This document shows, piece after piece, positions 55,408 to 64,000 of a DNA stretch of 64,000 nt. Each line of letters starts with the position of its first letter. Position 1 is the first letter of the stretch. Below the pieces are notes generated by a model, which had not been told where the DNA came from, did not search any database, and saw only the letters and a list, made by a program, of their open reading frames with translations. Source of the stretch: Sinorhizobium sp. A49 (lineage in GTDB: Bacteria; Pseudomonadota; Alphaproteobacteria; Rhizobiales; Rhizobiaceae); NCBI RefSeq assembly GCF_002002725.1, contig NZ_MUNW01000054.1, positions 1-64,000 on the forward strand, written 5' to 3'. The translations under genes and the position numbers were made by a program.

Positions 55408-56289
55408 TCACAGGAGTTCGTACCGTCGCAGAATGTCCTCGATCTGGGCGTCCTGATCCTTGTTGGGCAAAAGGGCCGGCTGACGGCTGGCGCCAACGGA
55501 AGCATCCTGCAGATAGAGCGAACGCTTGACCATCGCCGGTGCGAAGCCGAGGGCATACAGATCCGTGCGAAAGGCCGAGTAGATGGCCTGCTGCCGCTCG
55601 GCTTCGGCAACGTCGCCCGAATTGAACGCTGTCAAAATACCCGCCAGGACGTTTGGCATGGCATTGCCTAGGCCCGATATGCACCCGGCCGCGCCGTTTT
55701 GCAGTGCCCAAAGCACCAGATGGTCGGGACCTGAATAGACTTCGAAACCTTCTACGTCCCTGGCCACGGCGAGATAGGCCTCGAGCGTCTCTTTCGCTCC
55801 ACCGGAATCCTTGATGCCGGCGATGTTTCCGTGCCCTGAAAGCCTGCGCGCGGTCTCCGGCTCGATGTGGTTCTGCGTGCGGGCCGGAATATCGTAGAGG
55901 TAGATCGGGGTCTCGACGGCGTCGGCAACCGTCGAGAAGTGACGGATCAGGCCATCCTGGGTGCAGGCGATGAAGAACGGGGTAATCACGGCGATGCCAT
56001 CGACGCCGATGCGATCGAATTCGCGTGCGAGTTTCAGTGTCTCGAAGGTTGCGGGCATGCCGGCATTGACGATCACCTTGACGCGGCCGGCGACCTCGTC
56101 GACGACTTCCTCGGTCAGGCGTACCTTTTCTTCGAAGGTGAGAGCGCTGAAGTCACCGTTCGTGCCGGCGCACATGATGTTGTTGCCGGCTTCCACCTGT
56201 CGGCGGACCTGGGCGCGCGTCGCGTCGCAGTTGATCGTCTCATCGTCGTTAAAGCAGGTAACGAGCGCGACAAAGGCTTGCTTGGACAT
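55408..56289 (-). CDS. DapA/NanA-superfamily lyase, substrate unknown
   Basis: A 293-residue class I aldolase-type enzyme. Schiff-base Lys160 (AGIKDSGG), Tyr132 (IYLYDIPARTQNH) and AGTNGDFSAL in place of GTTGE are visible; the Asn and Asp in that loop suggest a substrate other than aspartate semialdehyde. Relatives cleave or form 2-keto-3-deoxy acids, N-acetylneuraminate or hydroxyproline derivatives. The ATG at 56289 is used; the open frame upstream is not family-like. It is last in the minus-strand unit with an importer, so it probably degrades the imported compound. Confidence 0.8.
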   Translation of the reverse strand: MSKQAFVALVTCFNDDETINCDATRAQVRRQVEAGNNIMCAGTNGDFSALTFEEKVRLTEEVVDEVAGRVKVIVNAGMPATFETLKLAREFDRIGVDGIAVITPFFIACTQDGLIRHFSTVADAVETPIYLYDIPARTQNHIEPETARRLSGHGNIAGIKDSGGAKETLEAYLAVARDVEGFEVYSGPDHLVLWALQNGAAGCISGLGNAMPNVLAGILTAFNSGDVAEAERQQAIYSAFRTDLYALGFAPAMVKRSLYLQDASVGASRQPALLPNKDQDAQIEDILRRYELL

Positions 56290-56317
56290 TGTTATCTCCA
56301 GTGATGGGAGCGCTCTC

Positions 56318-57937
56318 TCAAGAGGCGCATTCGAGGCGGGCGGCGCGATTGGCCGCCTGGACGTCGGGATCCGGATCAAGTCCGGCAGCCAGAAGCGCGC
56401 GCGTATAGTCCTGGCGTGGCGCCTCGAAGACCTCGCGTACCGTGCCGAGTTCGACGACATTGCCCTTCTGCATCACCATGACGTGGTCGGCGAAGTCGCG
56501 GACAACAGGAAGATCGTGGGCGATGAAGATGAAGGCAATGCCCATGTCTTTGCGAAGCTTGTCCAGAAGGGCAATGACCTGGGCCTGGACCGAGACATCG
56601 AGCGCCGAGACGGCCTCGTCGCAGATGATCAGTTGCGGTTCGAGCGCCAGCGCTCGGGCAATGGCGATGCGCTGGCGCTGGCCGCCGGAAAACTGGTGCG
56701 GATATCGCCCCATATGCTCCGGGCCAAGGCCGACCTGAACCAGGAGCTCGGCGACGCGCTCGCGCCATTTCGCCTTCGGCAGGATGTCCGGATGGATCAC
56801 CCAGGCCTCGGAGATCAGCTGGTAAACGGTCATGCGCGGGTTGAGCGACTGGGTGGGATCCTGGAACACCATCTGAAGGTCGCGCCGTAGCTTGTAAAGT
56901 TCCGCCGGCGAAAGCTGGAACAGGTCACGGCCCTTCCATAGGGCGCTGCCGCTGTCGGGCTCGTCCAGCCGGAGGAGAATGCGGGCGAGGGTGGATTTGC
57001 CCGAGCCGCTCTCGCCGACGACGGCCATGGTCTCGCCCGGCATGAGGTCGAACGAGATGCCTTTCAACGCTTCGAAGCTGCCATAGTGCTTGCGCACGTC
57101 ACGAACCGACAGGACCGGCGCGCCGCGCGCTGCGGGCGAATGCATCTTGCCCTTTCCGGGGGCGGCGGCGATCAGCTTGCGGGTATAGGGATGCTGTGGG
57201 TTCTTGTAGACATCGCGAACCGTTCCCGCCTCGACCAGTTCGCCCTTTTCCATCACCACGACGCGGTCGGCAATTTCGGCGACGACACCGAGATCATGGG
57301 TGATGATCAGGACCGCCATGCCGGTTTCCTGCTGCAGTTCCTCGAGAAGCGCCAGCACCTCTGCCTGAACGGTCACGTCGAGCGCCGTCGTCGGCTCGTC
57401 GGCGATCAGCAGATCTGGGCGGAGCGCAAGCGCCATGGCGATCATGACGCGCTGGCGCTGGCCGCCGGAAAACTCGTGCGGATATTTGTCGAGCGATTTT
57501 TCGGGATCGGGAATGCCGACGCGGGTCAGCAGCCTAAGGGCCTCGGCCTGCGCTTCGGTGTTTCCAGTGCCGTGGGTCGTCAGTGCCTCGCGGATCTGCC
57601 AACCGACCGTATAAACCGGGTTCAGGTGGCTCAGCGGATCCTGAAAGATCATCGCGATGCGGCGGCCGTTCACTTCCCGGCGCTTGTGCGTCGGCATCGT
57701 CAGGAGGTCCACGCCGTCAAGCAGGATTTCGCCGGAGCTGATGCGGCCGGGCGGCATGTCGATCAGGTTCATGATCGCCGACGACGATACCGACTTGCCC
57801 GACCCGCTTTCGCCCAGGATCGCCAGCGTTTCGCCGCGATCGAGGTGATACGAGATATTGCGGACGGCTTTGACGACGCCCATCACGGTGTGAAATTCGA
57901 CCGAGAGGTTCCGCACTTCCAGCAGATGGTCAGCCAT
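56318..57937 (-). CDS. Fused double ABC ATPase, dipeptide type
   Basis: A 539-residue protein with two ABC domains. Domain 1: Walker A GESGSGKS near 40-47, signature FSGGQRQRV, Walker [14 protein letters not shown], tail HPYTRKLI. Domain 2 (from about 270): Walker [10 protein letters not shown], signature FSGGQRQRI, Walker B LIICDEAVSALDV, where Ala replaces the usual Pro after Glu, and tail QDYTRALLAAG. It drives the importer made by the two permeases upstream. Start overlaps the end of the DppC-type gene by eight bases. Confidence 0.91.
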   Translation of the reverse strand: MADHLLEVRNLSVEFHTVMGVVKAVRNISYHLDRGETLAILGESGSGKSVSSSAIMNLIDMPPGRISSGEILLDGVDLLTMPTHKRREVNGRRIAMIFQDPLSHLNPVYTVGWQIREALTTHGTGNTEAQAEALRLLTRVGIPDPEKSLDKYPHEFSGGQRQRVMIAMALALRPDLLIADEPTTALDVTVQAEVLALLEELQQETGMAVLIITHDLGVVAEIADRVVVMEKGELVEAGTVRDVYKNPQHPYTRKLIAAAPGKGKMHSPAARGAPVLSVRDVRKHYGSFEALKGISFDLMPGETMAVVGESGSGKSTLARILLRLDEPDSGSALWKGRDLFQLSPAELYKLRRDLQMVFQDPTQSLNPRMTVYQLISEAWVIHPDILPKAKWRERVAELLVQVGLGPEHMGRYPHQFSGGQRQRIAIARALALEPQLIICDEAVSALDVSVQAQVIALLDKLRKDMGIAFIFIAHDLPVVRDFADHVMVMQKGNVVELGTVREVFEAPRQDYTRALLAAGLDPDPDVQAANRAARLECAS

Positions 57938-58853
57938 TCTTGCGACCTTTCATTTCCAGGCGCCAGCGCTGGACGGGATCGAGCGCGATGCGCATCCAGT
58001 TCGAAAGCAGGTTGAGCGACATGGTCGTCAAGATGATTGCAAGCCCCGGCCAGAAGGACAGCCACCAGGCATTGGTGAGATATTGCCTGCCTTGAGAAAT
58101 CATCAGGCCCCAGGTGATTTCGGGTGGCTGAATGCCGATGCCGAGGAAGGAAAGCGCGCTTTCCGCCAGCATCACATAGGCGAAGTCGAGGGTGGCCAGC
58201 GTCGTCAGGGTTGGCAGGACCACGGGCAGGATGTGCCGGAACAGGATGCGCTTGCTGGAAGCGCCCATGACGCGTGCGGCTTGCACGAACATGCGCTCGC
58301 GGATTTCCAGCACCTCGGCGCGGGTGGTTCGCAGATAGACCGGAATGCGCGTGATCGAGAGAACCAGCATCAGGTTCAGGATCGACGAGCCGAGGACATA
58401 GAGCACGATCACCGCGATCAGCAGCGACGGGAACGACATGATGACGTCGGCCAGCCGCATGATGACCTGGTTGACGCGCTCGGAGGAAAAGCCTGCGATC
58501 AGACCGAGCGTGGTGCCGACGATCGCAGAGATCGCGACCGCACCGGCGGCAACCATCAGCGTGTTTTGCGTTGCGACGATGATGCGGGCAAACAGCGGAC
58601 GACCGAGCGCATCCGCCCCCATCCACCAGACCCAGCCACGCTCCCATTCGAACGGTGCTGCATTTCGGCCGCGCAGGTTTTGCTTCGTCGCAAGGTCGCC
58701 AAGCCAGCTCGGCCCGACGATCGCGAGAATGAGCACTGTGATCAGAAAGATGGCGGCGCAAAGAGCGAACTTGTCCGCCCACAGCATGCGCGCCATGCGA
58801 ACAGCAAAGGTCGGTTCCTGGAGTATCGCCGTATCTGTCGTCTGTAAGGTCAT
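57930..58853 (-). CDS. ABC importer permease, DppC type
   Basis: A 307-residue permease with a first helix ALCAAIFLITVLILAIVG, the WMGADALGRPLFARIIVATQ motif and the EAA loop (MFVQAARVMGASSKRILFRH). The start at 58853 is chosen because the protein begins with MTLQTTDTA, typical of family members; 11 bases separate it from the DppB-type gene. Part of the minus-strand importer of the divergent locus at 55-64 kb. Confidence 0.89.
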   Translation of the reverse strand: MTLQTTDTAILQEPTFAVRMARMLWADKFALCAAIFLITVLILAIVGPSWLGDLATKQNLRGRNAAPFEWERGWVWWMGADALGRPLFARIIVATQNTLMVAAGAVAISAIVGTTLGLIAGFSSERVNQVIMRLADVIMSFPSLLIAVIVLYVLGSSILNLMLVLSITRIPVYLRTTRAEVLEIRERMFVQAARVMGASSKRILFRHILPVVLPTLTTLATLDFAYVMLAESALSFLGIGIQPPEITWGLMISQGRQYLTNAWWLSFWPGLAIILTTMSLNLLSNWMRIALDPVQRWRLEMKGRKNG

Positions 58854-58864
58854 GGCCGGCCTCT

Positions 58865-59776
58865 TCAATGACGGATGCGTGGATCGAGCAGCGTGTAGGC
58901 GAGGTCGATCAACAGGTTCATGACGAAAATCGCCAGCGCGGTCACGAGAATGGCGGCCAGAACGACGTTGAAGTCGCGCTGCAGGATGCTGTCGATCATC
59001 AGCTTGCCGACGCCGGGGAAGCCAAAGATGGTTTCGACGATGACTGCGCCGTTGAGCAGGCTCGCCGCCTGGTCGCCGATGACGGTGATGACCGGAAGCA
59101 TGGCGTTGCGCAGCGCGTGGATGAAGATGATCGGCCCGGACTTCACGCCCTTGGCACGGGCCGTCTTCACATAGGCGGACGAAAGCGCGCTGATCATCGA
59201 GCCGCGAACGACCTGGACGATGATGCCGAACGGGCGGACGAACAAAACGCCGATCGGCAGTATCCAGTGCAGGAGGGAGCCGGTGCCGGATGTCGGGAGC
59301 CAGGCAAGGTTCACCGAGAAGACGACGATCGCGACAATGGCAAGCCAGAAGTCCGGAACCGCCGCGCCGATCAGAGATATTACCGAGGAGAGGCGATCGA
59401 AAAAGCCGCCGGCGCGGAACGCGGCCAGCGAGCCGACGACGATGGCAGCGCCCGTCACGAGCGACATGGTGATTGCAGCGAGCCAGAGGGTCCACACGAA
59501 AGCTTCCAGAACCACGTCGAGTGCCGGGCGTGCCTTGCGCAGCGACTCGCCGAAATCGCCGGTGACGACGTCGCCGACATAGCGGCCAAACTGCACCATG
59601 ATCGGATCGTTAAGGCCGTGGATCTCGCGAAACTGGTCCTTCATTTCCGCCGATGCTTCGACGGGGAGGAACAGGGCGGCGGGATCTCCCGTCAGGCGCG
59701 AGAGGAAAAAGACCATCACGATTAGCCCGACAAGGGAAATCAGGCTGGCCAGTGCGCGTTTGCGAATGAAGCTCAT
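58865..59776 (-). CDS. ABC importer permease, DppB type
   Basis: A 303-residue permease: N-terminal helix with SLISLVGLIVMVFFLSRLTGDPA, EAA loop (AYVKTARAKGVKSGPIIFIH) and the YTLLDPRIRH end. Family length is usually 310-340, so this is slightly short but complete. It follows the binding-protein gene by 90 bases. It forms the channel with the DppC-type permease. Confidence 0.89.
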   Translation of the reverse strand: MSFIRKRALASLISLVGLIVMVFFLSRLTGDPAALFLPVEASAEMKDQFREIHGLNDPIMVQFGRYVGDVVTGDFGESLRKARPALDVVLEAFVWTLWLAAITMSLVTGAAIVVGSLAAFRAGGFFDRLSSVISLIGAAVPDFWLAIVAIVVFSVNLAWLPTSGTGSLLHWILPIGVLFVRPFGIIVQVVRGSMISALSSAYVKTARAKGVKSGPIIFIHALRNAMLPVITVIGDQAASLLNGAVIVETIFGFPGVGKLMIDSILQRDFNVVLAAILVTALAIFVMNLLIDLAYTLLDPRIRH

Positions 59777-59866
59777 CTTGTGCCTCTCGATTGCTTAGGG
59801 CGGCGGGATCTTCCCGCCGCCTTGATTGCATCTGTCACTGGCGAAGTTCGTGCTCGCCGGAACGGA

Positions 59867-61366
59867 TCACTTGATGCCGATCTCCGAGAGCTGAAGCATC
59901 GAGTTGGTCGCCATGGTGGGCTTGAAATCCAGGCGTTCGGAAACGCGCGAGAAGCCAACCATGTGGAAGAGCAGCACGTCGGCCACCACTTCATCATGCA
60001 CATAGGCAATCGTTTCAGACCAGAGCTTGGCGCGTTCTTCGCCGACAGCCGCCGAGGCGCGCTTGATCAGGTCGTCGACCTTGGGGTCGGAAAAGCCAGA
60101 CTGCGTGCCTTCGGTTGCGTATTTGAAGAACATCGAGAAGGACGGGTCGCCCTTGGAGTTGTCGTGCATGGCAGCGACGAGCTGAGGCCCGCGACCTTCC
60201 TTGAACGGCTTGGAATAGTAGCCTTCATGTTCGGCCACTTCGACGAACTTGAGATCGATCTTGAAGCCGACTTCCTGCAACTGCGCCTGAATGGCTTCCA
60301 TGATCTCCGTTACGTTCGGGAAGTTTGCCGAGCGTGCGATGATGGTGATCGGTGTCTCAACCTTCACGCCTGCGGCCTTGGCTTCCTCCAGAAGCTTTTT
60401 CGCGGCCTCTGGATCGTACGGGAAGACCTTCACGTCAGGGTTCCAGCCGAGCGTCGGCGGCGGCACGATCGCGGTGGCAAGCAGCGCGCTGTCGGGCACC
60501 AGGGTACCCAGGAACGCCGGGCGATCAATCGCCATGTTGAGCGCACGACGGACGCGCACGTCGTTCAGCGGCTCGATATTGTGGTCGATGCGCAGATAGA
60601 CTGTCTCGCTGTCGAGATAGGAGAAGTCGGTCTTCGGGTCGGTTGCATCGAGCTGCGAGATCGACGGCGAGAGATCGGCTTCGCCGGCCTGAACCATCGC
60701 TGCCCGGACCGATGGATCGGCGCGGAACAGATAGGTTGCTTCGGTGACCTGCGGTTTCTGGCCCCAGTAGTCATCACGTTGCGTCAGCACGATCTGCTGG
60801 CCCGGTGTCCAGTTGGTCAGCTTGTAGGGGCCGGTGCCGATCGGCTCGCGGATGAATTCGAGCGGCGTTTCTTCCGGAACGATGGTGACGAGCGACATCA
60901 ATAGCGGCAGGATCGGCTGCACCGGGTCCGCGCTGAAATCGATCGTGTGATCGTCGACGACGTTGGCGGTGACCGTCATGCCGCCAAAGTAGCGACGTGA
61001 CTCGCAGGCATTCTTGTCACTCATGATGCGGTCGAAGCTGTGCTTGACGTCCTTGGCATCGAAGGTCGTGCCATTGGAGAATGTCACGCCCTGGCGAAGG
61101 TGAAAGCGCCAGCTTCCGTCTTCATTCTGCTCCCATTTCTCGGCAAGGCGCGGCACGACGCCCTTGTCGCCGCGAACGTCGAGCTCGGTCAGGGTTTCGC
61201 TGACATTCTGCATGATGACGCGGCCGATATTCGAGCGGGTTGCCATGCAGGGCTCGAGCAGGTCAGCTTCCTCGGCCAGCACGATCTTGATCGGTCCCGA
61301 TGCGGCAAAGGCAGGTGACATGGCGGAGCCCAAAAGGAGCGCCCCCAGGATAAGCGTTTTCTTCAT
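59867..61366 (-). CDS. Periplasmic binding protein, dipeptide type (family 5)
   Basis: A 499-residue solute-binding protein of family 5 with a Sec signal (residues 1-21, cleavage near AFAA). Family features: ETLTELDVRGDKGVVPRLAE, FHLRQGVTFSNGTTFDAKDV, EPIGTGPYKLTNWTPGQQIV and RVRRALNMAIDRPAFLG. GGAGG lies eight to nine bases before the ATG. It is 13 bases from the upstream EamA gene's stop, so both are in one operon. The ligand is unknown; operon partners suggest an acidic sugar-like compound. Confidence 0.89.
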   Translation of the reverse strand: MKKTLILGALLLGSAMSPAFAASGPIKIVLAEEADLLEPCMATRSNIGRVIMQNVSETLTELDVRGDKGVVPRLAEKWEQNEDGSWRFHLRQGVTFSNGTTFDAKDVKHSFDRIMSDKNACESRRYFGGMTVTANVVDDHTIDFSADPVQPILPLLMSLVTIVPEETPLEFIREPIGTGPYKLTNWTPGQQIVLTQRDDYWGQKPQVTEATYLFRADPSVRAAMVQAGEADLSPSISQLDATDPKTDFSYLDSETVYLRIDHNIEPLNDVRVRRALNMAIDRPAFLGTLVPDSALLATAIVPPPTLGWNPDVKVFPYDPEAAKKLLEEAKAAGVKVETPITIIARSANFPNVTEIMEAIQAQLQEVGFKIDLKFVEVAEHEGYYSKPFKEGRGPQLVAAMHDNSKGDPSFSMFFKYATEGTQSGFSDPKVDDLIKRASAAVGEERAKLWSETIAYVHDEVVADVLLFHMVGFSRVSERLDFKPTMATNSMLQLSEIGIK

Positions 61367-61379
61367 TGCATTTTCCTCC

Positions 61380-62279
61380 CTAGAAAGTCTCGTTCAGTCC
61401 GGCGTGCTGCCGGGCCTGAATTTTCCGGAACGCGCGGCAATCAATGCGGCGCAGCATATGAGCGCACCCTCCGCCAATGGTGGTCAGCGCAACGGTTTCG
61501 CCGAACAGGGCAAATCCGCCGAAGGCCACGAGCGGCAGGCGCAGAAAGTCCACCGGTGCGACGACGGTCGCCGGTGCCAGAGAAAAGGCATGGGTCATCA
61601 GCGCCATGCAGGCGGTGCCGACTGCGCCCTGAAGCGCGAGCAGGCCCATTTCCCTTGGGCCGAGAATGGCGAAAAAGGGAAGGGCGAGCAGGAGGGCGAT
61701 CGGCACGGTCAGGAGAAGGTTCCAGACGACGAGCGTCGACGTCGCGTCGCCTTTCGACATGGATTTCAAGAGCAGCTGGATCGCTGACTGAAGCAGGGCC
61801 CCCGCAAGTGCCAGCGAGATCGCCAGCGTGAAACCCGTTGCGGACGGGCCGATCACCAGCATGGCACCGGCAAAGCCGAGGGCGACCGCCACAATCATGA
61901 TCGGACCCGGCCGTTCGCCAAGCGTCAAGGCTGCGCCGAGGACGACAAAGATCGGGGAGGTGAAGGCGATTGCGGTCACGTCGGCCAGCGGCCCCCAGCT
62001 GAAGGCGGCAAACAGAGCGACCATCGCCAACAGCTTGAAGCCGGCGCGCAGGGCGTGCTGGCGCACTGGGTGCGTCGTGCGAAGAACGGATGGGCGTAGC
62101 GCGATCCAGGGCAGAAGGATCAGTGCGCCGAAGAACGCCCGGAAAAATCCGATGACGAAAGGGTGCACTGCGCCGCTCAGCGCCCGCACGATCACGGCAT
62201 CTGCCGCGGCGAGCGTTGCTGCTCCCGCTGCAAAGACGACGGCCGTCGTAGCCTGGTGGCGGCTGCTGGCGCTGTACAT
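61380..62279 (-). CDS. EamA/DMT-family transporter
   Basis: A 299-residue membrane protein with ten helices in two EamA repeats (about 12-150 and 155-290). The repeat ends are visible as LGAALTLGERPGPIMIVAV and GFALFGETVALTTIGG. Members export amino acids, nucleotides or other metabolites. AGGATC preceded by GGACGG gives a good binding site before ATG 62279. It is the first gene of the minus-strand unit of the divergent locus, so it may export a by-product of the pathway or move the substrate. Confidence 0.8.
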   Translation of the reverse strand: MYSASSRHQATTAVVFAAGAATLAAADAVIVRALSGAVHPFVIGFFRAFFGALILLPWIALRPSVLRTTHPVRQHALRAGFKLLAMVALFAAFSWGPLADVTAIAFTSPIFVVLGAALTLGERPGPIMIVAVALGFAGAMLVIGPSATGFTLAISLALAGALLQSAIQLLLKSMSKGDATSTLVVWNLLLTVPIALLLALPFFAILGPREMGLLALQGAVGTACMALMTHAFSLAPATVVAPVDFLRLPLVAFGGFALFGETVALTTIGGGCAHMLRRIDCRAFRKIQARQHAGLNETF

Positions 62280-62335
62280 GAAGATCCTCCGTCCCCGGCA
62301 TCCTCGTGCCGTGTTGCAATGACCATCTAGCTTTC

Positions 62336-62348
62336 GACAAAGTTTGTC
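62336..62348. promoter_or_regulatory. Palindrome in the divergent region, likely operator
   Basis: GACAAA-G-TTTGTC is a perfect 6-bp inverted repeat with one central base, 57 bases upstream of the EamA start and within the same gap as the BNR gene's promoter region. A CTTGAC at 62466-62471 could be the BNR gene's -35. The regulator is not encoded within the window next to it. Confidence 0.45.
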
Positions 62349-62515
62349 AAATCGTTTTCCTATGTAAAATTATACCGGACAATTCTTGTCTAAAAAAAGC
62401 TAATAGTTTCAATATAATATGGTAGGACTGTGAGTGGCGAGTGAAATGTAAATAACATAAACGAACTTGACAACTTGGAAATTTGGTTGATTTTCGATGC
62501 CGACTGGAGGGCCCA

Positions 62516-63712
62516 ATGCATCCCGATGAAATCGCTCGCAACATGAACGGCGTGCTTCGATCCGCGTCCACGGGGCGCCACGAAGCCTTGTTGCCTTCGC
62601 CAATGATCCAGAACCATGCGGCATTTCTACACGTGCTCGATGATGGCGCGCTCCTGTGCGCCTGGTTCGGCGGCACGCTGGAAGGCAAGTCGGATATCTC
62701 CATCTTCGCGTCCATACTGCCGCTAGGTTCGACGAGCTGGGGACCGCCGCAGCCACTGAGTGACGACCCCGCGCATTCGGAACAGAACCCTGTGTTGTTT
62801 TCCGCGCCGGACGGTACGCTCTGGCTGTTTCACACATCGCAACCATCAGGAAATCAGGACGAGTGCCGGATCCGCATGGCAAAGGTTGTGCGTGATCCGA
62901 GTGATCCACTGAAGCTCTCGGCTCAGCAAGGGCGTTACCTCGACCTGCCGCGCGGGTGTTTTGTCCGCGCACCGATCGTCGTGCGCGATGATGGCGCATG
63001 GCTGCTGCCGATTTTCCGATGCGTGCAACGCCCCGGCCAGAAATGGAACGGCAGTCACGACACAGCCGCGGTGGGTGTCTCGCTTGATGCAGGCAGCACG
63101 TGGCGACTAGAGGATATCGAACAGTCCATCGGCTGTGTGCACATGGCGCCGGTTGCACTCGGGGCGGATCGCTACGCCGCCTTCTTCCGGCGTCGCCAGG
63201 CCGACTTTGTCTACCGGGCCGAGAGTGTCGACGGTGGCCGGTCCTGGTCGGTGCCCCACGCCACCGAAGTGCCGAACAACAACTCCTCGCTTGCCGCAAT
63301 CCGCCTTCGCGACGGCCGCATCGCCATGATCTGCAATCCGGTGAATGCGCTTTTGTCGGCCGACCGGCGCGCCTCGCTCTATGACGAGTTGGGCGAAGAC
63401 GATGGCCGGCCCGATGCGGATCCACGTGGGGGGTGCGTTCCTGTCTGGGGCGTTCCGCGCGCGCCCGTTACGGTTTGCCTTTCCGAGGATGGCGGGCGCT
63501 CCTTCGCGCTGCGCCTATCGATCGAGGAAGGCCCGGGGACCTGTCTGTCCAACGACTCGACCGATGGCCGCAACCAGGAAATGTCCTACCCGTGGCTGCT
63601 TGAGGGCGCCGACGGCACGCTGCATCTCGCCTACACCTATCATCGGCGCGCGATCAAATATGTCCGCCTGGCTCCCGGCTGGGACAGTGCGGCTCGACGG
63701 AGTGTTACATGA
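62516..63712 (+). CDS. BNR/sialidase-fold protein with three Asp-boxes
   Basis: A 398-residue six-bladed-propeller type protein (BNR_2-like). The N-terminal [20 protein letters not shown], then GTLEGKSD stretch is characteristic. Three Asp-boxes are visible: SLDAGSTW (189-196), SVDGGRSW (237-244) and SEDGGRSF (323-330). No signal peptide, so it is cytoplasmic. Typical sialidase catalytic Arg triad cannot be assigned with certainty. GGAGG lies six bases before ATG 62516. ATGA overlap with the PdxA-family gene links the two in function. Confidence 0.8.
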   Translation: MHPDEIARNMNGVLRSASTGRHEALLPSPMIQNHAAFLHVLDDGALLCAWFGGTLEGKSDISIFASILPLGSTSWGPPQPLSDDPAHSEQNPVLFSAPDGTLWLFHTSQPSGNQDECRIRMAKVVRDPSDPLKLSAQQGRYLDLPRGCFVRAPIVVRDDGAWLLPIFRCVQRPGQKWNGSHDTAAVGVSLDAGSTWRLEDIEQSIGCVHMAPVALGADRYAAFFRRRQADFVYRAESVDGGRSWSVPHATEVPNNNSSLAAIRLRDGRIAMICNPVNALLSADRRASLYDELGEDDGRPDADPRGGCVPVWGVPRAPVTVCLSEDGGRSFALRLSIEEGPGTCLSNDSTDGRNQEMSYPWLLEGADGTLHLAYTYHRRAIKYVRLAPGWDSAARRSVT

Positions 63713-64000
63713 GCAATATCATCGGTATAACCATGGGCGATCCCTGTGGGGTCGGCCCCGAGATCGCGGTGCGGGCTCTGTCAGAAATGTCCAGCGCAGA
63801 CCGTGCGCAGACGCGCATCTATGGCAATCTGACGACGCTTGAGGCCGCCCGGTCTGCGCTCGGCCTGGACATCGATCTCGCACCTCATGTCGTTGATCTG
63901 CCGATCAAGGACGCGCCGCTGCCCTGGGGCCAGCTGAGCGCGGTCGCCGGCGATGCTGCCTTTCGGTTTATCGAGAAAGCGGTGCGCGACGCTGAAGCCG
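63709..64000 (+). CDS. PdxA-family dehydrogenase, N-terminal part (cut by right edge)
   Basis: Ninety-seven codons are present. [18 protein letters not shown] at residues 7-24 is the PdxA signature, and [19 protein letters not shown] near 75-93 fits the family. Besides vitamin B6 synthesis, PdxA2-type members oxidise 4-phospho-erythronate or 4-phospho-threonate in sugar-acid breakdown. Overlapping the BNR gene by four bases in a catabolic locus favours the latter role. A partner acid-sugar kinase (DUF1537 type) might follow beyond the edge. Confidence 0.85.
   Translation, partial: MSNIIGITMGDPCGVGPEIAVRALSEMSSADRAQTRIYGNLTTLEAARSALGLDIDLAPHVVDLPIKDAPLPWGQLSAVAGDAAFRFIEKAVRDAEA

Overview
The window looks like accessory DNA (megaplasmid, chromid or island) from a GC-rich member of the Rhizobiaceae. 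I infer this from the gene families: a complete nosRZDFYLX cluster, an Agrobacterium-type uronate dehydrogenase and galactarolactone cycloisomerase, a TogMNAB-like importer and several dipeptide-type ABC importers with adjacent local regulators. No rRNA, tRNA, CRISPR array or intact insertion sequence was seen.

Region 1 (1-7.2 kb) is a worn boundary. It holds the start of a secreted TIG-domain protein, MgtC, RsgA, a small hydrolase, a RelE/Xre toxin-antitoxin pair and two small unknown genes. Between them lie recognisable wrecks: LysR, a HEPN-like protein, TauE/SafE, a class III cyclase N-terminus and a tyrosine-recombinase C-terminus. Region 2 (7.2-15.5 kb) is a TetR-controlled operon: a dipeptide-type ABC importer with two RidA paralogues inserted in it, followed by a CynX/NimT-type MFS transporter. 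A palindrome overlaps the promoter.

Region 3 (15.6-30.5 kb) deals with nitrogen oxides: group III truncated haemoglobin, a DUF6522-like protein, the iron-sulfur repair protein RIC/DnrN, then nosRZDFYLX for reduction of N2O to N2, and nearby a folate enzyme, a LysR regulator and an HPP-CBS membrane protein. FNR/NnrR-type boxes (TTG-N8-CAA) precede the haemoglobin/DUF6522 pair, dnrN and nosR.

Region 4 (30.7-47.2 kb) breaks down pectin-derived uronates. It encodes both the oxidative route (Udh, Gci, KdgD, semialdehyde dehydrogenase) and the unsaturated-uronate route (KdgF, KduI, KduD), plus an enolase-superfamily enzyme, an SGNH hydrolase and a dipeptide-type importer whose genes lie in two convergent units. 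Two FadR-type GntR paralogues sit in the middle, and FadR-type palindromes (core TTGT-ATG-ACAA) recur at five promoters, which suggests one local regulon. Region 5 (47.2-55.3 kb) is an AraC-type regulator divergent from a TogMNAB-like importer with cytoplasmic GH28 and GH105 enzymes: oligogalacturonides are probably imported and cut to monomers inside the cell, feeding region 4.

Region 6 (55.4-64 kb) is the least understood part. A divergent locus has an EamA exporter, a third dipeptide-type importer and a DapA-family lyase on the minus strand, and a three-Asp-box BNR protein plus a PdxA-family dehydrogenase (cut by the right edge) on the plus strand. A short palindrome lies between the two units. 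It looks like a complete catabolic unit for an unidentified acidic or sugar-like substrate.
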